DNA of 38,488 nucleotides, taken from NCBI GenBank assembly GCA_944386285.1, contig CALXAM010000079.1:1-38488 (forward strand). The letters run 5' to 3'. Made by a program: the position numbers and the translations under genes. This stretch comes from an uncultured Clostridia bacterium (GTDB taxonomy: Bacteria > Bacillota > Clostridia > Oscillospirales > Ruminococcaceae). Position 1 is the stretch's first letter, and every line of letters starts with the position of its first letter. Below the pieces are notes generated by a model, which did no database searches, was not told where the DNA came from, and saw nothing but the letters and a program-made list of their open reading frames with translations. Positions 14,876-22,286 of this stretch are shown here, piece after piece.

Positions 14876-16411
14876 TTACCGCTTCTGTGCCGCAGCTTCA
14901 AATTCCGCAACAATTTCTTTATCAGGCGCTTTTGTGCACAAACTGATCACAACAATCAACACGCAGGCGACAAGAAACGCCGGAAGCAATTCATAAATTG
15001 CAAATACACCGCCGAGCGGATTTAATAAGAATTTCCAAATGAAGACCATTGCGCCGCCTGAAAGCATTCCGGCAAGCGCTCCCCAACGTGTTGTCCGCTT
15101 CCAGAACAGCGAAAACAGCATCACTGGTCCAAATGCCGCACCAAAACCTGCCCACGCAAACGAAACAATACCAAACACCGAGCTGTTCGGGTCCTGCGCA
15201 ATAAATACTGCAATAATTGCAATCACAACAAGCGTCAGCCGTGCGGTGAGCATTGTCTTTTTCTCAGAAAGTTTTAACCGAAATACGCCTTTTAACAAGT
15301 TCTCAGACATACTGGAAGATGCCGCTAAAAGCTGTGAGTCAGCGGTAGACATGGTAGATGCCAAGATTCCCGCAAGAATCACACCGGCAAGCAGCGCCGT
15401 CAGGATACCATTTTTGCTCAGCAAATCAGCAATCTGTATGACGATTGTTTCTGATGTCGTCGAATCCAGCACAGGAATTGCACCGACAGTACTCATAGAA
15501 ACACCGATTACGCCGATCAACACGCCTACTGCCAGCGTAATCACTACCCACACGGAAGCAATCCGGCGGGAAAGCGGAAGTTTCTTTTCGTCATCAATCG
15601 CCATAAAGCGGAGTAAAATATGCGGCATTCCAAAGTAGCCAAGACCCCATGCAAACGTTGAAATGATACTCAAAAAAGGATATGGCTGTGCAGCGTCGGA
15701 GGCAGGAGAATAAGTGGCAGTCATGCTCAAATATCCTGGGAGAGATTTTGCATTTTCAAATACAGCCTCAAATCCCCCAGCAACCGAAACGCCAAACCCG
15801 ATTACAACAAACAAAGCAACTGTCATCACAATACTTTGAATGAAATCGGTGGTACTTGCTGCAAGAAATCCACCCGTAATCGTATAGCCTACAATGACAA
15901 CGGCACTTAGTACCATTGCCCAAAAATAATCAATTCCGAACAAACTGGAAAAAAGCTTTCCGCAGGCCGCGAATCCAGACGCAGTATACGGAACAAAGAA
16001 AATTAAAATGACCAATGCGGAAATACACAATAAAAGCCGGCTGTTGTCCCGATAACGATTCTGAAAGAAATCCGGAATGGTAATCGAATCGTTGGCAATT
16101 TTGGAATAGCGCCGTAAGCGTTTTGCAACAATCAGCCAGTTCACATAGGTACCGACCGCCAAACCAATTGCCGTCCAGCCGGCATCGGCAACACCCGTTA
16201 AATATGCAAGTCCCGGTAAGCCCATCAAGAGCCAGCTGCTCATATCAGAGGCCTCCGCACTCATCGCCGTCACAAACGGTCCGAGTTTTCGTCCTCCTAA
16301 ATAAAAATCACCGGTTGTCTTATTTTTCTTAGAACACCAGATGCCAATCAGCAGCATTGCCGCTAAATAGACAGCGATTGCAATGAGCATGAAAATCTGT
16401 TCGCTCGTCAT
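14876..16411 (-). CDS. putP: sodium/proline symporter (PutP-type SSS transporter)
   Basis: 511-residue sodium:solute symporter (LeuT fold, about 13 membrane segments) closest to PutP, which imports proline with Na+. Typical features are the first segment followed by GDFYLGGRKLGPFVTAMSAEASDMSSWLLMG (about 34-64), which contains the conserved Ser/Asp sodium-site region, and the GFLAAS...DFIQSIVM segment. Length is normal for PutP. AAAGGAG precedes the ATG. No proline-catabolic genes are adjacent, so the proline assignment rests on family likeness only; it lies downstream of, and in the same direction as, the TetR gene but has its own promoter. Confidence 0.9.
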   Translation of the reverse strand: MTSEQIFMLIAIAVYLAAMLLIGIWCSKKNKTTGDFYLGGRKLGPFVTAMSAEASDMSSWLLMGLPGLAYLTGVADAGWTAIGLAVGTYVNWLIVAKRLRRYSKIANDSITIPDFFQNRYRDNSRLLLCISALVILIFFVPYTASGFAACGKLFSSLFGIDYFWAMVLSAVVIVGYTITGGFLAASTTDFIQSIVMTVALFVVIGFGVSVAGGFEAVFENAKSLPGYLSMTATYSPASDAAQPYPFLSIISTFAWGLGYFGMPHILLRFMAIDDEKKLPLSRRIASVWVVITLAVGVLIGVIGVSMSTVGAIPVLDSTTSETIVIQIADLLSKNGILTALLAGVILAGILASTMSTADSQLLAASSSMSENLLKGVFRLKLSEKKTMLTARLTLVVIAIIAVFIAQDPNSSVFGIVSFAWAGFGAAFGPVMLFSLFWKRTTRWGALAGMLSGGAMVFIWKFLLNPLGGVFAIYELLPAFLVACVLIVVISLCTKAPDKEIVAEFEAAAQKR

Positions 16412-16449
16412 AAGTACTCTGCTCCTTTAAATGAATAAACAATAACGAA

Positions 16450-16478
16450 AGTATAACATAAATAAAAATAGACTACAA
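16450..16478 (-). promoter_or_regulatory. probable promoter of putP
   Basis: Minus-strand TTGTAG (16473-16478), 17-base spacer, TATACT (16450-16455), about 35 bases before the ATG. A 6+6 dyad TACAGA/TCTGTA lies immediately upstream (about 16480-16497) and could be an operator. Confidence 0.6.
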
Positions 16479-16589
16479 TACAGAACAAAGTCTGTACGGC
16501 AGTCTTGTTTTTACTCATAAAAACCGTAAAAAATGCGATAATATTTGAATTTATAATACTGTACGATACTTCTAACAAAATAAATTCTT

Positions 16590-17177
16590 TTATTTTGACT
16601 GAAATCCGGACAAAAAAATCGGCATCATTGTTTTTGCATAACGAACGAGTGAATAATCCCCACTCGAGATGCACCAATCATACAAAAGCGCACGCTCACA
16701 CATCGCATAACACCGCACCATTTCGTTGACCGAAAATGCTGCGGAGAGTTCTCCTTTGTTTACCCCTTCGGTGATAATCTGACGCAGAAGCTTATAGTAA
16801 AATCGATTGTGATCAAGCAGGTGCTTTTCCCCTTTCGTGATAAGCTGGGAAGAATAAAGCCGTGCCAGTAAGTCGAGCGAAATCTGTGACTCAATCATCG
16901 AGAACAGTTCTTCATTGAGCCAAAGAAGCTTGTCAAATGAACACATCCCCTCCGGGAAACGGGCAGAAAGTTCCTCATATTTTTCATCAAATAAGTAAGA
17001 AAGAGAAGAAAGCAGCGCATCTTTTCCTTCAAAATAGTGATAAAATGACCCCTTTGAGGTTTTAGACTCCGCAATGATCTCCTCGACTGTGGTGTCCTCA
17101 TATCCCTGCTCATAAAACAGTTTCCATGCAGCAGAAATGATTTTCCCTTTTGTGTTGCGTGATGATTTTTTTGCCAT
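16590..17177 (-). CDS. TetR/AcrR family transcriptional regulator
   Basis: 195-residue TetR-type regulator. The helix-turn-helix is at about residues 29-49 (DTTVEEIIAESKTSKGSFYHYFEGKDALL follows the pattern exactly). The rest is a helical ligand-binding domain with no recognisable specificity. The ATG at 17177 has AAAGGAG seven bases upstream; the ATG at 17198 lacks a site. It is divergent from the UroD-family gene, the usual arrangement for a TetR repressor and its target, and upstream of putP. Confidence 0.92.
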   Translation of the reverse strand: MAKKSSRNTKGKIISAAWKLFYEQGYEDTTVEEIIAESKTSKGSFYHYFEGKDALLSSLSYLFDEKYEELSARFPEGMCSFDKLLWLNEELFSMIESQISLDLLARLYSSQLITKGEKHLLDHNRFYYKLLRQIITEGVNKGELSAAFSVNEMVRCYAMCERALLYDWCISSGDYSLVRYAKTMMPIFLSGFQSK

Positions 17178-17206
17178 GACACTGCTCCTTTGCTTCATTC
17201 GTTTTT

Positions 17207-17235
17207 ATGATACGGCACACCGCACACTTTGTCAA
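17207..17235 (-). promoter_or_regulatory. promoter of the tetR gene
   Basis: Minus-strand TTGACA (17230-17235), 17-base spacer, TATCAT (17207-17212). Confidence 0.8.
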
Positions 17236-17287
17236 CGTTAGGCCAAAATGTTGAAAGAATCGTCCAAGAAAAAACGAAGATTTTCGC

Positions 17288-17316
17288 TTGTATTTACAAT
17301 TTGGTTTTGCTACAAT
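17288..17316 (+). promoter_or_regulatory. promoter of the UroD-family gene
   Basis: TTGTAT (17288-17293), 17-base spacer, TACAAT (17311-17316), about 55 bases before the AAGGAG site. It faces away from the tetR promoter; the 50-base gap between them could hold a shared operator. Confidence 0.65.
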
Positions 17317-17378
17317 GAAAACAAATTTTAAGGCTGTGTGCCAACAGGATAACGGAATGAAAAAGGAGATTTTTTACG

Positions 17379-18500
17379 ATGAATTTTGCAAAGCTGCACG
17401 AAGATGTGTGTTTTAAGCGCGCGCATGGACAGGTGATCTGGCAGCCGCGTATTCAATGCTGGATTGATGACAAGCTGTTTGCTGACGGCAAATTGCCCGG
17501 AAAATACGAAGGCATGACAAAACCGGAGATCTACCGCGAACTCGGCTGCTCGGCGCGCATCTATGAATATAACGACTGCTTCTATCCGGTGTATGATGAC
17601 ACGATCCGTACCTATTTTAAAGACGAGGGTGACATCCGCACGAATTATTTTGAAACACCGCTCGGCACAGTCACCCAGCAGTTAAAAACCACGCCGTCGA
17701 GCTGGGCAAAGCTTGTGACAAAAGAGTGGGTCTGCTCTGAAGAGGATTTAAAAATCTTCACCTATATCGAAGCGCACACGAACTGGGCATTTTCACAGGA
17801 AGTGTTCGACCGCGTGCACGCAGAATGGGGCGACTTAGGGGCACCAACCATCTTTATGCCGCGTGTATCGATGCAGCGGCTGTATATTGATTTAATGGGC
17901 GTAGAAGAAGCCGTCTATGCTACAATCGACTATCCGGAAACAGTCGAAGCATATTTTGATGCACTGCGTGAATGCCACTTCCGTCTGATCGATGTCATCA
18001 ACGAATCACCCATCAACATCATCAACTTTGGCGACAATATTCATTCCGGCACACTCTCCCCTTCTCTGTTTGAGCAGTACGTTCTGCCGGAATATAAACT
18101 CCGCACCGAGCGTCTGCACAAAGCCGGCAAGTTCATCTGTTCGCACTTTGACGGCGATAATCGCGGCCTGATGGAATTTTACCGCGAAACAGGATTAGAC
18201 GGCATCGAAGCGATCACACCGAAGCCGCAGGGCGACGTCACACTCGAAGAAGTACATGAAAACTTAGGGGATATGTTCCTGCTCGACGGTATCCCGGCAG
18301 TCTATTTTGACGAGGAATTTCCGGAGGAAGTGCTCGTCGATTGCGTGCACAAAATTCTCGATCTGTTTGCGCCAAACTTGGTTCTCGGTATCTCCGATGA
18401 GATTTCTTCGACCGGTGACATCGAGCGCATTCGCTTGGTCGGCAAAATCGTCGATGAATATAATGCAAAAATCCGTGCCGAACAGGGAATCGAAGAATAA
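17379..18500 (+). CDS. uroporphyrinogen decarboxylase (URO-D) family protein, probable methyltransferase
   Basis: 373-residue TIM barrel of the UroD/MtaA superfamily. True HemE is unlikely: no heme genes are near and the N-terminal HemE signature is absent. The C-terminal half (NIINFGDNIHSGTLSPSLFEQYVLPEYK, then FICSHFDGDNRGLMEFYRETGLDGIEAITPKPQGDVTLEE) is typical of the clostridial URO-D-like proteins often linked to corrinoid-dependent methyl or demethylation systems. No corrinoid protein or activator gene is adjacent. A start at 17379 follows AAAAAGGAG. Expression is probably controlled by the divergent TetR regulator. Substrate unknown. Confidence 0.87.
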   Translation: MNFAKLHEDVCFKRAHGQVIWQPRIQCWIDDKLFADGKLPGKYEGMTKPEIYRELGCSARIYEYNDCFYPVYDDTIRTYFKDEGDIRTNYFETPLGTVTQQLKTTPSSWAKLVTKEWVCSEEDLKIFTYIEAHTNWAFSQEVFDRVHAEWGDLGAPTIFMPRVSMQRLYIDLMGVEEAVYATIDYPETVEAYFDALRECHFRLIDVINESPINIINFGDNIHSGTLSPSLFEQYVLPEYKLRTERLHKAGKFICSHFDGDNRGLMEFYRETGLDGIEAITPKPQGDVTLEEVHENLGDMFLLDGIPAVYFDEEFPEEVLVDCVHKILDLFAPNLVLGISDEISSTGDIERIRLVGKIVDEYNAKIRAEQGIEE

Positions 18501-18521
18501 TATCCGCGAAATACTTTCCGC

Positions 18522-18552
18522 CAAAAACCCGCCGATACGCGGGTTTTTGCTT
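18522..18552 (+). terminator. terminator of the URO-D family gene
   Basis: CAAAAACCCGC (18522-18532) pairs with GCGGGTTTTTG (18539-18549); 6-nt loop. Confidence 0.88.
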
Positions 18553-18640
18553 TATAAAAAAATTTTTTCAAAAAATCAAACAGTTTTGCTCGCTCAAACG
18601 TTTTATAAATGAAACCGCAAAGGAAACGGAGGTGGCGTTC

Positions 18641-19105
18641 ATGATCGAAGAACTGATCGACAAGCAATATCAAAGCGTGCTCGGGTTTTGCCGCACGATG
18701 ACGCAAAACGATGCACAGGCGCAGGATCTTGCGCAGGAAACATTTCTGCGTGCGATGCAGCATGAAACACAGCTTTGTACGATGGAGCCAAAACAGCAAA
18801 AAAGCTGGCTTTTTCGCACAGCAAAACACCTGTTCATCGATCAGTTCCGCAAATCTGCGCGCGAATCACTCACCGACGAGATATCACCGATTCCCGTCGA
18901 GGACGAGTCGTTTTCCTGCGTGGATATGGAAACGCTGCTTTTGTGCCTGCCGGAACAAGACCGTGTGCTCTTTGTCATGCGGTATTTATACGGCTATCGT
19001 TCAAACGAGTTGGCTGAGATGTTTTCAATGCCGGCGGGAACAGTACGAACACGGCTGCATGCTGCACGCAAGCGGTTAAAGCAACAGTTGGAGGGGTTTT
19101 TATGA
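18641..19105 (+). CDS. ECF-like RNA polymerase sigma-70 factor
   Basis: 154-residue sigma factor with region 2 (QDLAQETFLRAM about 32-43 and KSWLFRTAKHLFIDQFRK about 55-72) and region 4 (LPEQDRVLFVMRYLYGYRSNELAEMF followed by the recognition helix PAGTVRTRLHAARKRLKQ). Length and lack of regions 1 and 3 are those of ECF sigmas. The ATG at 18641 has GGAGGT at ideal spacing; a GTG three codons earlier lies within that site. It is translationally coupled to the next 43-codon gene. No classical anti-sigma factor with a membrane segment follows, which is unusual. I saw no convincing promoter upstream (18553-18640). Confidence 0.9.
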   Translation: MIEELIDKQYQSVLGFCRTMTQNDAQAQDLAQETFLRAMQHETQLCTMEPKQQKSWLFRTAKHLFIDQFRKSARESLTDEISPIPVEDESFSCVDMETLLLCLPEQDRVLFVMRYLYGYRSNELAEMFSMPAGTVRTRLHAARKRLKQQLEGFL

Positions 19106-19233
19106 AACACAAAGCAAAGCAAGCCCGCCATTATTTGGGCCTTAGCGAAAAACCGACCGCACAGGATCTCTCGGTCCGATGTAAAGACAACCGCATCTGC
19201 ACACTGACAAAACGGGAAATCCGGTTTTATTAA
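19102..19233 (+). CDS. 43-residue basic protein coupled to the sigma factor
   Basis: A short frame starting at the ATG that overlaps the sigma factor stop (ATGA), reading MKHKAKQARHYLGLSEKPT... and ending KREIRFY. It is Lys/Arg-rich with two Cys (near 27 and 33) and no membrane segment. The overlap and the AAGGAGGAG site that follows for the next gene argue that it is translated. It could be a small anti-sigma or accessory factor, or the remains of a longer one; nothing in it is diagnostic. Confidence 0.55.
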   Translation: MKHKAKQARHYLGLSEKPTAQDLSVRCKDNRICTLTKREIRFY

Positions 19234-19248
19234 AAAGGAGGAGCAATC

Positions 19249-20448
19249 ATGTTAGGAATCGAAGGAAAAGCGTATATCATCAACAGTGATGTGTGTGACA
19301 CACGTAAAATGGCGGAGGACGTGTTCGAAGGGTACGATCAGATTATCATCAATGCGGACGTACTGCTCACAAACGAAAGAAGCCGTGCGATTTTAGCGCG
19401 GTATCCGGTGGTGATGGACAACGATGTCACACTTGATACAGAAGAAGAACTTGCTGTGTCGACACAAAACGGAAAATTCACGCTCCATCCGGGGCAAGCG
19501 CCGCAGAATCCGACACTGCTCGTTGTAAACGGCTGTATGACGATCGAGCCTGGCTGTGATCTGCACGCATACCGCAAAATTGTCGTAAACGGCATCGTGA
19601 TCTGCCCGCAGAGCTTGACCGGAAGCCTTGGTGATGTGTCTGTAAACGGCGTGGTCGAAAGCTATCCGGACGACTGCATCGTGCTCGACAGCACATTCGT
19701 GCCCGATCGTGTGTTTGTTCTGCGGGCAAAGGCGAATGCACGCTACTATGTGCGCAAAAAAGTTGTACTGACGGCAAAGGACATCGATGTAAACGCACTT
19801 GCACAAAAAGGTGTGCAGTTTGTGACACCGGAGCTTGTCTGTGCGGAGTCGTATACGGAAGCGGCCGTTTCACTCATTGACGAGCAGGCGAAGCTGACGG
19901 TCGTCCCGGACGGCTGCACCTATTTGGAAAAGGATGTGACACTTGACCGCAGACTTTTGAAAAAATACGGTGGAATCTTGTATATCGACGGGGATTTGAC
20001 ACTCGACGAGGAGAGCGCGCCGTTTTTAGAAGGACTTTCGTATGTGTATGTCACCGGTACAGTGACGCTGCCTGCGTCGCTTGCAGAAGCGTTTGACGAG
20101 GTGGACGGTGTGTTTGACGAAGTTCAGGTGATAAACGGCCGTGTGGTGCAGAACAAGGTCAATGTGCGGCTCGATGCCTCCATGCTCGCGTCCTCACCGG
20201 ACGGACTCACAATCCGCAACTGTGCACAGCTACAGGTAGAAAAAACGATTACACCGCAAGAACTCGAACAAGCAAACCTCACGATTGAAAACTGCGCCCA
20301 GATCTCCTGTACGCCCGAACAACGCGGCGCAATTGAACTTGCAAGCAAAAACGTTGCATCGATTTCTGATGAAGCGGCTAGTATAACTGACCTGCTCAAA
20401 GGGCTGCTCGGCAGTAAAGTGGTAAATGCCGATCACTATATTCTATAA
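19249..20448 (+). CDS. solenoid-like (bactofilin-like) cytoplasmic protein of unknown function
   Basis: 399-residue protein without signal peptide or membrane segment. It is rich in short Val/Ile/Thr beta strands separated by turns: LLVVNGCMTIEPGCDLHAYRKIVVNGIVICP, then GGILYIDGDLTLDE, YVYVTGTVTLP, and two alike units, LTIRNCAQLQVEKT and LTIENCAQISCTPE. This is the pattern of a beta-solenoid such as a bactofilin or polymer-forming protein, with a small helical N-terminal part (MAEDVFEGYDQIIINADVLL). It ends a three-gene unit with the sigma factor and closes with a strong terminator. The fold is inferred from the pattern; I know no named family. Confidence 0.75.
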   Translation: MLGIEGKAYIINSDVCDTRKMAEDVFEGYDQIIINADVLLTNERSRAILARYPVVMDNDVTLDTEEELAVSTQNGKFTLHPGQAPQNPTLLVVNGCMTIEPGCDLHAYRKIVVNGIVICPQSLTGSLGDVSVNGVVESYPDDCIVLDSTFVPDRVFVLRAKANARYYVRKKVVLTAKDIDVNALAQKGVQFVTPELVCAESYTEAAVSLIDEQAKLTVVPDGCTYLEKDVTLDRRLLKKYGGILYIDGDLTLDEESAPFLEGLSYVYVTGTVTLPASLAEAFDEVDGVFDEVQVINGRVVQNKVNVRLDASMLASSPDGLTIRNCAQLQVEKTITPQELEQANLTIENCAQISCTPEQRGAIELASKNVASISDEAASITDLLKGLLGSKVVNADHYIL

Positions 20449-20468
20449 AAAACGATGTATATAAAATG

Positions 20469-20511
20469 TAAAATACCTGTCTGCTTGTTAAAAAAGCAGA
20501 CAGGTATTTTA
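20469..20511 (+). terminator. terminator of the sigma factor operon
   Basis: 20469-20486 pairs perfectly with 20494-20511 (18 bp, 7-nt loop). It abuts the promoter of the next gene (from 20513). Confidence 0.92.
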
Positions 20512-20512
20512 C

Positions 20513-20541
20513 TTGAACTCTCTATCACGCGGTGATATAAT
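20513..20541 (+). promoter_or_regulatory. sigma-A promoter of the first SipW-type gene
   Basis: TTGAAC (20513-20518), 17-base spacer, TATAAT (20536-20541), 88 bases before the ATG. Confidence 0.88.
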
Positions 20542-20629
20542 AAACTTATCATTGAATGCTGAAATTTTATTTAATCGAATATATAAAATTTCAGACAAAT
20601 CCCGCTTATTTATTGAAAGGAGAAATTAC

Positions 20630-22141
20630 ATGAAAACCACAAAGAAAAACCTTTGGCTCTGCGCTGTTTCCATGATGCTTTGTGTTGCAATGCTTTTGGG
20701 CACAACATTCGCATGGTTCACGGACAGTGTGACAAACACAGGAAACGTCATCCAGGCAGGCGAATTGAATGCAGTATTTGGATATCGCGGTTTGACTTCA
20801 AATGACGATTACAGCAATGTCGAAGAAATGACAGGGACATTGTTTAATGATGTGAAATGGGAACCGGGTAAATCATTTGGCTATGATTTCAAAGTAACAA
20901 ATGCAGGCTCTTTAGCATTTGACTGGGAGCTTTCTTTCCAGAATATCAAATCTGATGGCGGAAGCAACGACGTCAATCTGGCCGATGTACTGGATGTTTA
21001 CGTACTTGAAAATGTTGAAGACACTGAACTCTCGGGCACGCCTACCACACTGTCTGCACTTTCAAACGGCGTTGTGACCAGCGGTCAGTTGACAGCGAAA
21101 GATGAAAGCAAAGAATTTTCTGTTGTAATCAAGATGAAAGACACCGCAGGCAACGATTATCAGAATGCTTCCATTACATTTAATGTGTATCTCCGCGCAA
21201 AACAAGCAACCGTTGAAGAAGATGGCTTTGGCTTTAACGATTATGACGAAGATGCAAAATATTCCGTCACTGTGTCTGACAATGATCCAGACGCCGTGAT
21301 TGATGCAGCAAATACGCTCAAAGACGGTGAAAGCCTGATTTTGAACACAGATGTTACATTACCCTCTGGAACCAGTCCTCGCAAAACGATTCGTTTTGAT
21401 GCGCCAATCACAGCAACAATGGATTTCGGCGGACATGTTGTGACGGGTTACAACGGAAACATTAGCCTTGTCGCTACAAACGGCTCCAACATTACCTTGA
21501 CCAACGGTACTTTAACTGCTGAGAACGGCACATATTGTACAATTGGCGCTGACAAAGGCAATATTACCGTAGACGGATTAACGCTCAAAAATACAACTGC
21601 AAACGGCAACAGCGTAAAAGTGTGGGCAAACAGCGTTGTAAACTTGAACAACGTAACTTCTACTTCTGTACTCGGCGGCGCTATCGAAGTAACCGGCGGT
21701 GAAGTTAACGTAAACGGTGGTACATTTACCCAGACAGGATATTATAACTGGAACAGTGGTATTGGTGCCGTTTCAAACAATGGCGTTTTAAATATTTATG
21801 ATATGACTGCCATCAGTGAAAACTATTGTCTTTATACATTTAACAGCGGCGGAACAATCAACGTATATGACGGCAACTTTACTGCAACCGGAAATAACGG
21901 TGGAACCGGCGTTGTAATCCAGATTGATTCAAGTAATTATGCTTCGCAGCCGTCTGTTGTAAATGTTTATGGCGGTACTTTTGACGGCAAGATTAAAGTC
22001 GGAACCCAAAATGCGTCTTTGAATATCGTGAGCGGCACTTTCAAGAATACCGGTATGACATTTGAAACATTCTGCAAATACATTGCAGAGGGCAGCTCTG
22101 CTGTTAATGAAGACGGTGTATACGTTGTCGCAAAGTCATAA
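20630..22141 (+). CDS. SipW-type exported protein with TasA-like and beta-helix domains (paralog 1)
   Basis: 503-residue exported protein. The start MKTTKKNLWLCAVSMMLCVA...TTFAWFTDSVTNTGNVIQAG is a SipW-dependent signal peptide as in TasA and camelysin: basic start, hydrophobic segment (8-28), cut near FA/WF. Residues about 30-188 form a TasA-like beta domain (KWEPGKSFGYDFKVTNAGSLAFDWEL). A conserved link AKQATVEEDGFGFNDYD (about 189-205) leads to a C-terminal right-handed beta-helix (SNITLTNGTLTAENGTYCTIG..., NVNGGTFTQTG, NVYGGTFDGK). No LPXTG motif. The ATG at 20630 follows AAAGGAG; the upstream open codons would cross the promoter. Likely a surface or matrix component; a SipW peptidase must be encoded elsewhere. 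Confidence 0.87.
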   Translation: MKTTKKNLWLCAVSMMLCVAMLLGTTFAWFTDSVTNTGNVIQAGELNAVFGYRGLTSNDDYSNVEEMTGTLFNDVKWEPGKSFGYDFKVTNAGSLAFDWELSFQNIKSDGGSNDVNLADVLDVYVLENVEDTELSGTPTTLSALSNGVVTSGQLTAKDESKEFSVVIKMKDTAGNDYQNASITFNVYLRAKQATVEEDGFGFNDYDEDAKYSVTVSDNDPDAVIDAANTLKDGESLILNTDVTLPSGTSPRKTIRFDAPITATMDFGGHVVTGYNGNISLVATNGSNITLTNGTLTAENGTYCTIGADKGNITVDGLTLKNTTANGNSVKVWANSVVNLNNVTSTSVLGGAIEVTGGEVNVNGGTFTQTGYYNWNSGIGAVSNNGVLNIYDMTAISENYCLYTFNSGGTINVYDGNFTATGNNGGTGVVIQIDSSNYASQPSVVNVYGGTFDGKIKVGTQNASLNIVSGTFKNTGMTFETFCKYIAEGSSAVNEDGVYVVAKS

Positions 22142-22189
22142 GTCAAATTCTTTTTGACCGACGCTAAATTTTAATGAATCTAATATTCC

Positions 22190-22258
22190 CTCTCTCGTAC
22201 AGTGAGAGCGGGAATCAAAAGGCACAAACGATTACGTGTTGTGCCCTTTGATTCCTGT
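22190..22258 (+). terminator. double hairpin between SipW-type genes 1 and 2
   Basis: A small hairpin CTCTC...GAGAG (about 22193-22206) is followed by a 17-bp stem, 22211-22227 with 22239-22255, one mismatch. No good T run follows and no clear promoter lies before gene 2, so it may allow partial read-through (attenuation). The same two-part element recurs after gene 3 (25785-25848). Confidence 0.7.
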
Positions 22259-22286
22259 ATAAAATAAATTCAAGGAGGAAAGGCAA

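Noticed and set aside
14217..14996. Plus-strand frames over the A'-putP gap
   Set aside because: They lie over the decayed B' copy, promoter and hairpins, lack ribosome sites and have no protein-like composition.
17379..18500. HemE (uroporphyrinogen decarboxylase proper)
   Set aside because: The HemE N-terminal signature is missing and there are no heme genes nearby; the protein fits the wider URO-D methyltransferase group.
20513..20629. 39-codon upstream extension of the first SipW-type gene
   Set aside because: It begins at the -35 box of its own promoter, and the signal peptide starts at the ATG at 20630 with a good ribosome site.
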